A stretch of DNA of 64,000 nt, taken from the NCBI GenBank assembly GCA_023266335.1, contig JAHFQJ010000001.1, positions 143,364 to 207,363 of the forward strand. Reading direction: 5' to 3'. The notes under the pieces are model-generated. The model saw only the letters and a list, made by a program, of their open reading frames with translations. It did not search any database and was not told the origin of the DNA. Shown here one piece after another: positions 35,503-44,178 of the stretch. Source of the stretch: Burkholderiaceae bacterium. Its GTDB lineage: Bacteria > Pseudomonadota > Gammaproteobacteria > Burkholderiales > Burkholderiaceae. The position numbers and the translations under genes are program-made. Every line of letters begins with the position of its first letter. The first letter of the stretch is position 1.

Positions 35503-36493
35503 TTTTATCTATTTTTTGTATAGCTTTTTCAAAATCGCTTTGAAATTCAATATCTTGTTTTATACGGAATTTATCATATTCATCATGGGCTAATTTTTTA
35601 GCAACTTCATGGCTTATTTTTCCTGCATTATCTAATATATCGTATTCATTAAATTGTAAAAATGCATCTAACTTATTTATCCAATCCTGCATAGCCATAG
35701 CTTTTTGTTTCTTAGCCTGATTTTCTGCATAATCTAAATACATACTAACAATTCTATTTAATCCGTCAATTTCATTTTCAATTAAATAATTTTTTGCAGT
35801 ACATGTATCTGATTTTAAAATTTTCCCGTTCGGTGCATTTTTCCAAGCGGTTAATCCCATATTATTTTTGTCAGCATTAGCTCTAGTATATATAATTTCT
35901 GCTGCTGTTTTATGGGTAATTGCATAGTGCAGTTTATTTTGTATAGTTTTAAAAAAGTTTTTAGTTACTTCTGAATTTTTGTTGTAATCAATACTGCATT
36001 GCTCATATATATCAGTTATTTTTAGATAAAAACGTCGCTCGCTCGCCCGTATTTCCTGAATACGTTGTAATAGTTCATCAAAATAATCTATACCAAAATG
36101 CTTGCCTTGTTTTAAGCGTTCATCATCAAGCACAAAACCTTTGATGATAAATTCTTTTAAGGTATTAGTTGCCCAAATTCTAAATTGTGTAGCTTCTAAG
36201 CTGTTTACACGATAACCAACCGCAATAACAGCGTCTAGATTATAAAAATTGGTATTGTAATTTTTACCATCGCCGGCAGTTGTCCGGATTTTCCGGATAA
36301 CTGAATTTTCATCTAATTCATTAGTTTTGAATATATTTTTTAAATGTTCGTTTATAGTACGAACGTCAACATTAAACAGCTCTGCTATACGCTTTTGACT
36401 AAGCCAAAAATTTTCTTGTTCATACAAAACTTCTACTTTTATATTGCCTTTTGGCGAAGTGTAGAAAATTATTTCGTTTTGAAGATTATTCAT
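35489..36493 (-). CDS. rhuM: RhuM family protein
   Basis: A 334-residue member of the Virulence_RhuM family, first named in a Salmonella pathogenicity island and often found inside or beside restriction-modification loci. Family features seen are the N-terminal ENFWLSQKRIAELFNVDVRT (helix-turn-helix-like), FYNLDAVIAVGYRVNS with the following ATQFRIWATNTLKEFI, and the EIRASERRFYLKITDIY block. Its biochemical function is not established. It overlaps res by 14 bases and lies two bases after the HEPN-like gene, so it is translationally linked to both. Confidence 0.88.
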   Translation of the reverse strand: MNNLQNEIIFYTSPKGNIKVEVLYEQENFWLSQKRIAELFNVDVRTINEHLKNIFKTNELDENSVIRKIRTTAGDGKNYNTNFYNLDAVIAVGYRVNSLEATQFRIWATNTLKEFIIKGFVLDDERLKQGKHFGIDYFDELLQRIQEIRASERRFYLKITDIYEQCSIDYNKNSEVTKNFFKTIQNKLHYAITHKTAAEIIYTRANADKNNMGLTAWKNAPNGKILKSDTCTAKNYLIENEIDGLNRIVSMYLDYAENQAKKQKAMAMQDWINKLDAFLQFNEYDILDNAGKISHEVAKKLAHDEYDKFRIKQDIEFQSDFEKAIQKIDKNEKN

Positions 36494-36495
36494 AT

Positions 36496-37341
36496 TTAAT
36501 TTATGTTTTTATCTTTTTCTAAGTCTACATCATATAGATTAGCGGATTTTAATTGTTCTAAACTTTTTATTTGTTGAATGGCATTAATTTCTTCTAAACT
36601 AAGTTGTGTGTTATTAATAAGTTCCTTTAAGCTTTTTTGAACTGTAGTATCATTTTTTGGAGTATCAATTTTAACAACCTCTATATATTGCTCTTTTCCA
36701 TTATGATACATAAATCTTAAATTATCATTAAATAATTTTGCTATATATAATATTTCTCTAATATCAAATAAATCGACTTCTTTAAAAAATTCATAAAATC
36801 TTTCTTTAAAATTATGTATATTTTTATAATTTATATGAGTAAAATTATCATTTATAAAACTCATCATTTTCTTTCTTTTGCTTTTAGATGGTTTTATTTT
36901 TTTAGAATATCCATCAAAACATTCTACAGTAATTTCTTCTGGATTTTCTAAATAATTGGCTAAATCTGTGTCATTTAATACTGATGATTTTCTTTTTTTT
37001 ATATTTTCTAAGGAAAATTCTAGAAGCTTGTTGTTTCTACAATCATTTATAAATGTAGAGAAATTATTGCTATCGCTACTATTTCCAAATATAACTCTAA
37101 GATTCATTAGTAAACCTTTTAACAAGCTGTCTTCTATGCTTTTCCAAAATTCTGCATGTTTATCAACTTTATCTAAGATATTATTATTTATATTTTCTTG
37201 ATTAGGCTGTAAAACTTGATTAAATGTCAATAATATTTCTACATAATTAATACTATGCTGTATTAAATTATGAAATACTTCACATGTTTTAGAAATATCT
37301 GCATCAAATTTATTATTTTCATCATTTGTTTTTTTATTCAT
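36496..37341 (-). CDS. Possible HEPN/AbiU2-like protein inside the type III RM locus
   Basis: A 281-residue helical protein without signal or membrane segment. The stretch EFWKSIEDSLLKGLLMNLRV followed by IFG resembles the helix of AbiU2-type HEPN proteins (FWxxxxxALLxxxxLxLxRLFD), and DNLRFMYHNGKEQY could be the equivalent of the R...H dyad region. HEPN proteins are commonly RNases in toxin-antitoxin and abortive-infection systems. This match is by pattern only and is weak. A Lys-rich stretch KIKPSKSKRKKM is near the middle. It lies two bases upstream of rhuM and 125 bp downstream of mod, i.e. inserted in the mod-res operon. Confidence 0.5.
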   Translation of the reverse strand: MNKKTNDENNKFDADISKTCEVFHNLIQHSINYVEILLTFNQVLQPNQENINNNILDKVDKHAEFWKSIEDSLLKGLLMNLRVIFGNSSDSNNFSTFINDCRNNKLLEFSLENIKKRKSSVLNDTDLANYLENPEEITVECFDGYSKKIKPSKSKRKKMMSFINDNFTHINYKNIHNFKERFYEFFKEVDLFDIREILYIAKLFNDNLRFMYHNGKEQYIEVVKIDTPKNDTTVQKSLKELINNTQLSLEEINAIQQIKSLEQLKSANLYDVDLEKDKNIN

Positions 37342-37466
37342 TTTTTATCATTTACATTAAATATTTGAGTTATAAACTAAGTTATAATCCAAGTATGGAT
37401 TGGGACTCTCGGTCAGTAACTGAGTATTGAAACTTTCCCGATGCTCTATTATTTCTTATAAAATAA

Positions 37467-39119
37467 TCATTCATCATAAAATCTCTGCGTCAAAGCTTTT
37501 TCATCATCACTTACATTATGTTTTTCATCATTCATTTCATCTTTATTAAAATATAATTGATTTTCGTCGAGTATTTCAAGAAGTTTAATTTTTTGTGTTT
37601 CTAAGTCTAAAGATTTATATCCTTCTTCGCTTTCAAAATCTTTTTTATGAAACCAAAATTGTAAGAAAGCATTTAATTGCATTTGTTTGTACACTTCGTT
37701 TAATTCTTCTTTAGAATTAGCTTGTGTAATTTGTTCTATATATTCTTGGTTATATTTTTTTAATTCAAGATAGATAAAACTGCCCCCGCCATTCCAATTT
37801 ACAGCTTTTGAAATTCCGCCTTGTTCCCCTTCAATTACTTTTTGTAGACGAACTTTTGAAATATATTCAATATAGTCCATTTGTTCAATACCAATATAAC
37901 GGCGATTCATTTTGTGAGCTACTGCACAAGTTGTGGCAGAACCTAAATGATAATCAAGAATAATATCATTTTCTTGGGTTGCTATTTCAATAATTCTTTT
38001 TAATAATAATTCAGGCTTTGGAAAATCAAATTTTCTTTCCTGAAATAATTCCTCTAAATGTAAACCTGCCTGTTGATTTGTACCGCCTTCAATATTCCAA
38101 AAATCATTGGGTATTTGTCCATTACTCTCATGTAAATAAATTTTACCGTAAGGCTGTTCATCGCCACTGGTTGTCCAATAAATTTCATTACCTTTATCAA
38201 GTTCTAAAAAATTTTCTTGAGTAATCATCCAAGGTCCATTTAAAATTTTATTAGACCTTGTTTTAACGTCATAAGTATGTCTACCTCTAGTTTTATCAAG
38301 TAAAATTGCTCTTCTGAATTTTCCTTTTTCATCAGAATACCTATACTCCTTAATTGCTTTTTCAGATAAATTAATTTTATTAAGTTTTAAAGAATGAATA
38401 TTTTTACTAAATAAAATAATATATTCTTTTACTCTAGCAATTTGTCCAATGTTTGCTTGGTTATCTGTCTTTCTCCAAACGATAGTATTAACAAAATTTT
38501 CTCTACCAAAAATCTCATCCATTAATACTTTTAAATAAGCTTGTTCATTATCATCACATTGTACAAAAATTACCCCATCATCTCTTAGTAAATCTTTGGC
38601 AACTTCAAGCCTATTTTTCATAAAAACTAACCATGTGCTATGGTTAAAATTATCATTATAAGTAAAACTATCATTACCTGTATTATAAGGCGGGTCAATA
38701 TAGATTAATTTAACCTTGCCCGCTAATTTACTTTTTAAAGTATGTAAAGCTAATAAATTATTCCCTTTAATCAGCAAATTTTGTGCCAGTTCGCCGTTTT
38801 CATCAAAAAACTCAATATCATCATCTTTAGTCAATGGCTTTTCGCCTTGTTCATTGATTAATTTAAAATTAGTCAAAACCTTTTCATCAAATAAAGTATC
38901 AATATCGCCTGTATCCGTTTTCTGCAGTAAAAACCTCTCTTCACGGCTTTTTTTATCTTCTTTCGTCATTCCTGCTTCTAATATGCAGTCTTTAAATGGA
39001 AAATTAATCACTACATCATTAATTTGACTAATAAAACTTTGTGTTTTATTGCTGTATAAGCCAATTTTATTGCTATATTCAGTCTGCATACCTTTTACTT
39101 GTTTAGAATCTTGAGACAT
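37467..39119 (-). CDS. mod: Type III restriction-modification DNA adenine methyltransferase (Mod)
   Basis: A beta-class N6-adenine methyltransferase that sets target recognition for the type III system. It has 550 residues. Catalytic motif IV is IDPPYNTG (D142-Y145). The target-recognition region follows, and SAM-binding motif I is in the C-terminal half, DIILDYHLGSATTCAVAHKM then RRYIGIEQMDYIE. In motif I the usual GSGTT is GSATT, a Gly-to-Ala change next to the SAM pocket. No simple-sequence repeat tract suggesting phase variation is visible in the gene or its leader. It is the first gene of the mod-HEPN-rhuM-res run. Confidence 0.93.
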   Translation of the reverse strand: MSQDSKQVKGMQTEYSNKIGLYSNKTQSFISQINDVVINFPFKDCILEAGMTKEDKKSREERFLLQKTDTGDIDTLFDEKVLTNFKLINEQGEKPLTKDDDIEFFDENGELAQNLLIKGNNLLALHTLKSKLAGKVKLIYIDPPYNTGNDSFTYNDNFNHSTWLVFMKNRLEVAKDLLRDDGVIFVQCDDNEQAYLKVLMDEIFGRENFVNTIVWRKTDNQANIGQIARVKEYIILFSKNIHSLKLNKINLSEKAIKEYRYSDEKGKFRRAILLDKTRGRHTYDVKTRSNKILNGPWMITQENFLELDKGNEIYWTTSGDEQPYGKIYLHESNGQIPNDFWNIEGGTNQQAGLHLEELFQERKFDFPKPELLLKRIIEIATQENDIILDYHLGSATTCAVAHKMNRRYIGIEQMDYIEYISKVRLQKVIEGEQGGISKAVNWNGGGSFIYLELKKYNQEYIEQITQANSKEELNEVYKQMQLNAFLQFWFHKKDFESEEGYKSLDLETQKIKLLEILDENQLYFNKDEMNDEKHNVSDDEKALTQRFYDE

Positions 39120-39370
39120 GACAACCTTTAATTTAAATCCATATTAATATTAATTTTGCATTGATACACAATGCTAGAAAAACGGAGAAATAAGCTGTAG
39201 GGGTTTGAAGGCTTGATTACACGCACCTGCATACGCAAGGCGTACGGATTATCGCCTGTGCGGCAAAACATTCATGCTATGCAGAACCTAAAATATGCTG
39301 CAAATGTTAAAAATCCTCATTATTAGGTATAGCTATCGCTTGTTAATATCCTTATCCTGAATTAGCTCTA
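39120..39370. other. Non-coding gap upstream of mod
   Basis: About 250 bp before the family A repeat. It contains the mod leader and a stretch of somewhat higher G+C around 39220-39290 (CACCTGCATACGCAAGG) that could be a decayed copy of the family C palindromic repeat. No convincing gene or RNA was seen; reading frames are short. Confidence 0.35.
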
Positions 39371-39454
39371 TACTAATCGGATTTCAATTTGCGAACTGCG
39401 TTGTCATCATAATTTATTCTTCCCGCCTTGCCGCAAAATCACCTACAATTAGTA
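39371..39454 (+). repeat. Dispersed miniature repeat, family A, copy 2
   Basis: An 84-bp copy starting TACTAATCGGATTTCAATTT and ending CCTACAATTAGTA, with TA directly outside both ends. It is internally deleted like the copy at 7034. It is in the opposite orientation to the copy at 32623, so the two bracket the restriction island. Its right end is five bases from the bamE stop. Confidence 0.85.
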
Positions 39455-39458
39455 TATT

Positions 39459-39848
39459 CTACTTATTTTTATCAATTTCTTTGATTAATTCTAATTCAGA
39501 AGGAAGTTCATCTGCTTGAATATTTTCTAGAATATCGCCGGAAAATTTAAGCGTAACTTGGCGTTTTTTAACTATATCCGTAGAGCCTCTGCGGTAGAAA
39601 AATATATAATTCCACGTATCTGCACCAAATATACTATTGACTGATGGCGAACCCAAAATAAATTGAATATCATTTTTCTGCATGCCAATTTGTATCTTGG
39701 ATAATTGTTCTTTAGTAATTGCCTGACCTTGTATAATATCAATACGGTAAGGAGTAATACTGCCAGCAATTTTTCTTGTAGTACTATCATAAACAGAGCA
39801 TGCGTTCAGCATTAAGCCAAATACAGCTATACTAATTAAATTTTTCAT
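39459..39848 (-). CDS. bamE: Outer-membrane assembly lipoprotein BamE
   Basis: A small lipoprotein of the Bam complex that inserts beta-barrel proteins into the outer membrane. It has 129 residues. The signal peptide ends in the lipobox LNAC (Cys ~17). The SmpA/OmlA domain shows YRIDIIQGQAITKEQLSKIQ then IGMQKNDIQFILGSPSVNS and DTWNYIFFYRRG. It is divergent from fur, the conserved arrangement in beta- and gammaproteobacteria. Confidence 0.95.
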   Translation of the reverse strand: MKNLISIAVFGLMLNACSVYDSTTRKIAGSITPYRIDIIQGQAITKEQLSKIQIGMQKNDIQFILGSPSVNSIFGADTWNYIFFYRRGSTDIVKKRQVTLKFSGDILENIQADELPSELELIKEIDKNK

Positions 39849-40006
39849 AGTTTACTCCATAATTAGCAATTTAATTTATACATTTATTTTATTTGAGCAT
39901 TATAGTGTATTTGTTTTTAAATCATTAACAATAAAAACATAAAAATGGTTTATTAACGCTGCAAAAAAGCGTATTATACACAATATTGTAACCGAATTTA
40001 TATATT

Positions 40007-40420
40007 ATGCCTAATTCTTCAGATTTAAAAAGCGCCGGATTAAAAATTACCATACCGCGCCTGCGGATTTTAGAGATTTTTCAAAATAGCAGCACTCGTC
40101 ATTTAAGTGCAGAAGATGTGTATAAATCTTTACTAAGTGAAAATATGGATATTGGTTTGGCTACGGTTTACCGCGTTTTAACTCAATTTGAGCAAGCTGG
40201 TATTTTAATGCGTAATCATTTTGAACATGGAAAAGCTACATTTGAGCTGAATGAAGGCGAGCATCATGACCACTTAATTTGTTTAAATTGTAATAAAGTC
40301 GAAGAATTTTTTGACAGCATAATTGAAAATAGACAACATGAAATCGCAGAGCAATATGGATTTTCTTTAAAAGGGCATTCATTATCACTATATGGCTTAT
40401 GTGCCAACTGCAGAAAATAA
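40007..40420 (+). CDS. fur: Ferric uptake regulator Fur
   Basis: An iron-responsive repressor of 137 residues. The N-terminal winged helix includes [15 protein letters not shown] and [19 protein letters not shown] (recognition helix). Metal ligands are in [19 protein letters not shown] (H86, H87, D88, H89), and the structural zinc cysteines are C92, C95, C132 and C135. The frame is intact and all key residues are kept, so iron control is retained. It is divergent from bamE across a 158-bp AT-rich gap in which I could not identify a convincing Fur box. Confidence 0.97.
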   Translation: MPNSSDLKSAGLKITIPRLRILEIFQNSSTRHLSAEDVYKSLLSENMDIGLATVYRVLTQFEQAGILMRNHFEHGKATFELNEGEHHDHLICLNCNKVEEFFDSIIENRQHEIAEQYGFSLKGHSLSLYGLCANCRK

Positions 40421-40538
40421 TTTCAATACTAAGATAAAAATTTGAGGGTGATAAAACACACCATATAGATAAAAAGTTAAATGGAATGGCATTTATGTAG
40501 GTTTTAAATATTTTTAAAAATTTTATAGGATAAAATTA

Positions 40539-41453
40539 CTACACTAAATGCTTTAAATGTTCATATGTTGGCTTATGTTCTAAAATTCCGCTTTTTTTTA
40601 AAAATAAACCAATTGGCTTCATCATTGGATGGCTGCAGTCAACTGGAATATAATAATCAAAACTTTCAATTATGTTTTTGCTTGTTTCTTGATCTAAATT
40701 TAATGATAATATAAGTTCGTTTTGAAAATCAGCATAGCAATTAAAAATTAAATATCTTTGTAAAAAAACAGCAATTGCTCGACCTAAGGCAATGCGTTCG
40801 TGTTCTAAAATATTTTGCCAGTATATTTTTACGGCATTAGTCCAGAACACAGCATGCCTGCCTTCATCAATTAAATGATCGCTCATTAAGCCTTGAATAG
40901 ATTTTTTTAATGTTTTATCCCGTGCAAGTTCGGCTACATCTGCAGTAACACTGTTTTCTGCAATACTTACTGCAATTAATTCCATTCCATCATGATATTG
41001 TTTTTCTAAACTTTCTAATGCTAATGGAATTGCTTCAGATAGTTCAATCTTATTAGATGAAAGTTTTAAAGGTGCTGTATTGGTAAAATGCATAACTTGG
41101 TTCATATAGTCCATAGATGCATATGCGTGATAATTTTCATCAATAACTACTGTAAAAGCATCTTTACGGCATTCAAATGGAAAAGGAAAAATAAAACTGC
41201 CGTCTGCAATTTTTATGGCGGTTTTATTTACAATATCCATCTCAAAAGTAATAACATCATTAAGATATTTATAGAAAGTTTGAAGAAGAATAAAATTTAT
41301 GGCGACTTCGCCTAATTCAATGATATGAGGATGAGAGCATAGAGGCTGCCGTCCAATAGGAAAAAAAATTAAGCTATCATCGTCAATTTGCCGCCTTGGG
41401 CGACAACGCACAGAAGCTTTTTTTTCCCACAGTTCAGCATGGCTTTGATACAT
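40539..41453 (-). CDS. AurF-like diiron oxygenase
   Basis: A 304-residue ferritin-like protein of the AurF (p-aminobenzoate N-oxygenase) family. Seven candidate iron ligands are present: E71 (ITFEMDIV), E106 and H109 (VIDENYHAY), E166 (SIAENSVT), H193, E197 and H200 (SDHLIDEGRHAVFW). The spacings 35, 3, 57, 27, 4, 3 equal those I recall for AurF (E101, E136, H139, E196, H223, E227, H230), so the site should be functional. AurF-type enzymes oxidise arylamines or other substrates, often in secondary metabolism. No biosynthetic neighbours are seen: fur is convergent and tsf lies upstream on the same strand. The substrate is unknown. Confidence 0.85.
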   Translation of the reverse strand: MYQSHAELWEKKASVRCRPRRQIDDDSLIFFPIGRQPLCSHPHIIELGEVAINFILLQTFYKYLNDVITFEMDIVNKTAIKIADGSFIFPFPFECRKDAFTVVIDENYHAYASMDYMNQVMHFTNTAPLKLSSNKIELSEAIPLALESLEKQYHDGMELIAVSIAENSVTADVAELARDKTLKKSIQGLMSDHLIDEGRHAVFWTNAVKIYWQNILEHERIALGRAIAVFLQRYLIFNCYADFQNELILSLNLDQETSKNIIESFDYYIPVDCSHPMMKPIGLFLKKSGILEHKPTYEHLKHLV

Positions 41454-41551
41454 ACAATTATTTATTTGAGGACTTTATGTATTTTCATATTACTAAAAAT
41501 ACATTCCAAAGTCAAAAATCAGATAAATAATAGTAATAGAAAAATAAACAA

Positions 41552-42427
41552 TTATACTTGGTTGGCAGCTGCAACCTGTGCAGCAACTTCAGCAGCAAAA
41601 TCATCTTGTTTTTTCTCAATGCCTTCGCCCACGATATACATAATAAAACTATGTACCTCGGTCTGTTGAGATTTAAGCATATCAGCAACAGTCTGCTTAT
41701 CATTTTTTACAAATGGTTGGTTGAGTAAGCTGACTTCTTTTAGGTATTTTTGTATTGTACCTTCAACCATCTTACTGACTAATTCTGCTGGTTTGCCAGA
41801 CTCTAACGCTTTAGCTTCTGCTACATTACGCTCTTTTTGAATTAATTCTTGGCTGACATCTTCTGCTTTTAGTGCAACCGGCTTCATAGCTGCTATCTGC
41901 ATGGCAGTGTCTTTAGCAGCAGATTCATTACCTGTATATTCAACTAATACGCCAATTTTTTTACCATGTAAATAGCTGGCTTGTGAATTATTTTCTAAGC
42001 GTGCAAAACGGCGTAGAGTAATATTTTCACCAATTTTACCAATTAGGGCTTTTCTTGTCTCTTCAACAGAAACACCGTCAATAGTCAAAGCTGATAATGA
42101 ATTAATATCCTGCGGATTATTTTTAGCTATTAAATCTGCACAATTTTGAGAAAAATTTAAAAAATCATCATTTTTGGCTACAAAGTCTGTTTCACAGTTT
42201 AATTCAATTAATGCACTTACGTTATTTATTTGAGAAATTGCTACAATGCCTTCAGCAGTAATTCTTGCGGCAGCTTTACTTGCCTTATTGCCTAATTTAA
42301 CACGTAATAATTCTTCTGCTTTATCCATATCGCCTCCGGCCTCTGATAAAGCTTTTTTGCATTCCATCATTGGGGCATCTGTTTTTGCACGTAATTCTGC
42401 TACCATGCTTGCTGTAATTGCTGTCAT
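41552..42427 (-). CDS. tsf: Translation elongation factor Ts
   Basis: The nucleotide-exchange factor for EF-Tu. It has 291 residues. The N-terminal UBA-like domain is [20 protein letters not shown] followed by [22 protein letters not shown], and the core carries [18 protein letters not shown]. It is downstream of rpsB, as is nearly universal, across a gap with a 10-bp hairpin. The next usual gene, pyrH, is absent; the AurF-like gene follows. Confidence 0.97.
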   Translation of the reverse strand: MTAITASMVAELRAKTDAPMMECKKALSEAGGDMDKAEELLRVKLGNKASKAAARITAEGIVAISQINNVSALIELNCETDFVAKNDDFLNFSQNCADLIAKNNPQDINSLSALTIDGVSVEETRKALIGKIGENITLRRFARLENNSQASYLHGKKIGVLVEYTGNESAAKDTAMQIAAMKPVALKAEDVSQELIQKERNVAEAKALESGKPAELVSKMVEGTIQKYLKEVSLLNQPFVKNDKQTVADMLKSQQTEVHSFIMYIVGEGIEKKQDDFAAEVAAQVAAANQV

Positions 42428-42523
42428 ATATACCTCTTGAGAATATTTTTACTTTGTAGTTATAACCAATAACTATTGACTACTAATTAACCTACAAAAT
42501 TTTGAATAAAAGACTTGCGATAA

Positions 42524-42564
42524 AATAATGCAGTAATCAAATCTGTTTTAACTGCTGCATTATT
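42524..42564 (-). terminator. Hairpin in the rpsB-tsf gap (attenuator-like)
   Basis: AATAATGCAG (42524-42533) and CTGCATTATT (42555-42564) form a perfect 10-bp stem with a 21-base loop, 12 bases past the rpsB stop; on the minus strand it runs into TTTT. It may set the ratio of rpsB to tsf expression, as intergenic structures do in other bacteria. Confidence 0.6.
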
Positions 42565-42575
42565 GCTTTTGATAA

Positions 42576-43349
42576 TTAAGCTTCGCTGTTATTTTGATCA
42601 GAAGACTCTTCAGCTAAAGTTTCGTCATTGCTGTCATTTTCTCTGATAGCCTGTAATAATTCTTGAGTAGCGTTCTCACGACCTCTTAACACTGCATCAG
42701 CAACATACTTTAAAATACATGATACTGCCATAGATGAATCATCATTTGATGGAATAACATAATCAATACCCTCTGGAGAGTAATTTGTATCTACAATTCC
42801 AATGATAGGTATGTTTAATTTCTTAGCTTCAGCTATAGTAATTTTATGATGACCTACATCTACTATAAACATTGCATCTGGTAAGCCATTCATTTCTTTA
42901 ATGCCGTCAAAATTTAATTCTAACTTTGTACGCTCGCGTTCAAACAATAAGGCTTCTTTTTTAGTCATTGCACTTAGCTCATTATTTTCGCTGGCAGAAT
43001 TCATTGATTTGAATTTTTTGATAGACGATTTTAATGTTTTGAAGTTAGTTAATGTGCCGCCTAACCATCTTTGGTTAACATAATAGCAACCTGCTCTTTG
43101 AGCTTCTTCAGCTACTATTTCTCTAGAACTTCTTTTTGTACCTACAAATAAAATTTTGCTGTTTTTTGCAGCTAAACGCTGAATAAAAGCTAATGCTTCC
43201 GCTAATTTCTTAGCTGTTTCTTCTAAATTAATAATATGAATTTTATTGCGCGCACCATAAATGAAAGGCGCCATTTTAGGATTCCAAAAACGTGTCTGGT
43301 GACCAAAATGGCATCCGGCTTCTAATAATTCACGAATACTTATGTGCAT
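42576..43349 (-). CDS. rpsB: 30S ribosomal protein S2
   Basis: A 257-residue S2. Signatures: [24 protein letters not shown] at the start, [36 protein letters not shown] and the late [21 protein letters not shown] Glu/Asp/Asn-rich tail of ~25 residues ends the protein. It is first in the rpsB-tsf pair. A family A repeat lies about 95 bp upstream of the start, inside its leader. Confidence 0.97.
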   Translation of the reverse strand: MHISIRELLEAGCHFGHQTRFWNPKMAPFIYGARNKIHIINLEETAKKLAEALAFIQRLAAKNSKILFVGTKRSSREIVAEEAQRAGCYYVNQRWLGGTLTNFKTLKSSIKKFKSMNSASENNELSAMTKKEALLFERERTKLELNFDGIKEMNGLPDAMFIVDVGHHKITIAEAKKLNIPIIGIVDTNYSPEGIDYVIPSNDDSSMAVSCILKYVADAVLRGRENATQELLQAIRENDSNDETLAEESSDQNNSEA

Positions 43350-43443
43350 AATATACCTAATAATGTTAAAGGGTTATAACTATAAACAGTTAGAGAACAT
43401 GAACATGCACCCTTTAGTTAACTGTTTAGCGATTTTCAAGCTA

Positions 43444-43500
43444 TACTAATCGGATTTCAATTTTCGGACTTCGTTGTCGTAAAAAGAATTACAATTAGTG
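43444..43500 (+). repeat. Dispersed miniature repeat, family A, copy 3 (short)
   Basis: A 57-bp copy: TACTAATCGGATTTCAATTT at the left, then CGGACTTCGTTGTCGTAAAA, and TTACAATTAGTG at the right. Both ends match the family but most of the centre is gone. It lies in the gap upstream of rpsB. Confidence 0.75.
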
Positions 43501-43598
43501 TGTATTATAAGCGAATAATAGTATTATATTCAAGATAAAATATAATTTATAAACTAACAAATTTTCATCAACTAAGGTTTTCATTTTTTAACTTAGTC

Positions 43599-44045
43599 TT
43601 AGTTAGTTTTGAAAAATGCATGGGCTAAACAATAAGTATCCCCTGATTTTTCTTCCATGATTTTTACAGATACATGCTCTATTTCATCTGCTGTTTCATT
43701 GATTTCAGCAAATAATTTTCCTTGCTCTGCATATACCATATCATCTTGTGATGTTCTAGCTAAAAGAGGGCATATTACAGAAGACACTATTCCATGGATT
43801 TTTTTTGTATATGGCTCTCCATTCTCATCTTGTGCTATAACATAGTGTATTGAATATCGAACTGCTGAGGAGGCTTGCCTTGTTTTTGATAGAGGAATAC
43901 ATATTGTATTATTATGATCCACTTCAAGGGTTACGCTGTCTCTGTCAGTTCCTATTATTTTATATTGATGTTTTTCTTTGCATACTTTGCCTTGATGCTG
44001 ATTATGATGAATAGCACACCTCTTGGTTATGGATAAATCTGTCAT
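43599..44045 (-). CDS. Small orphan protein, unrecognised
   Basis: A 148-residue soluble protein starting MTDLSITKRCAIHHNQHQGK. The start at 44045 is chosen because AAGGGA lies five bases upstream; the frame is open 18 codons further. Acidic C-terminal half with FAEINETADEIEHVSVKIM and ending HAFFKTN. No signal peptide or membrane helix, and no family recognised. It sits between rpsB and nadC in a region otherwise of housekeeping genes. Possible but unproven distant relation to the 20842 orphan. Confidence 0.6.
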   Translation of the reverse strand: MTDLSITKRCAIHHNQHQGKVCKEKHQYKIIGTDRDSVTLEVDHNNTICIPLSKTRQASSAVRYSIHYVIAQDENGEPYTKKIHGIVSSVICPLLARTSQDDMVYAEQGKLFAEINETADEIEHVSVKIMEEKSGDTYCLAHAFFKTN

Positions 44046-44178
44046 AAAAATCCCTTTTAAATTAAAAAAATAATTAGCTTTGTAATATATTACAAACAAA
44101 AAGCATATAACTCAATTAGTATTTTTCCTTAAATTGAATAATGATGTTATGGATAAATTTTAATTATATTAAAAAAAA

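Noticed and set aside
37467-39200. Phase-variable simple repeats in or before the type III mod gene
   Set aside because: Type III mod genes are often phase-variable, but no run of tandem tetra- or pentanucleotides or long homopolymer is visible in the frame or the leader.
39849-40006. A Fur box between bamE and fur
   Set aside because: The region is so AT-rich that partial GATAAT-like hexamers occur by chance; no array of three in the right spacing was found.
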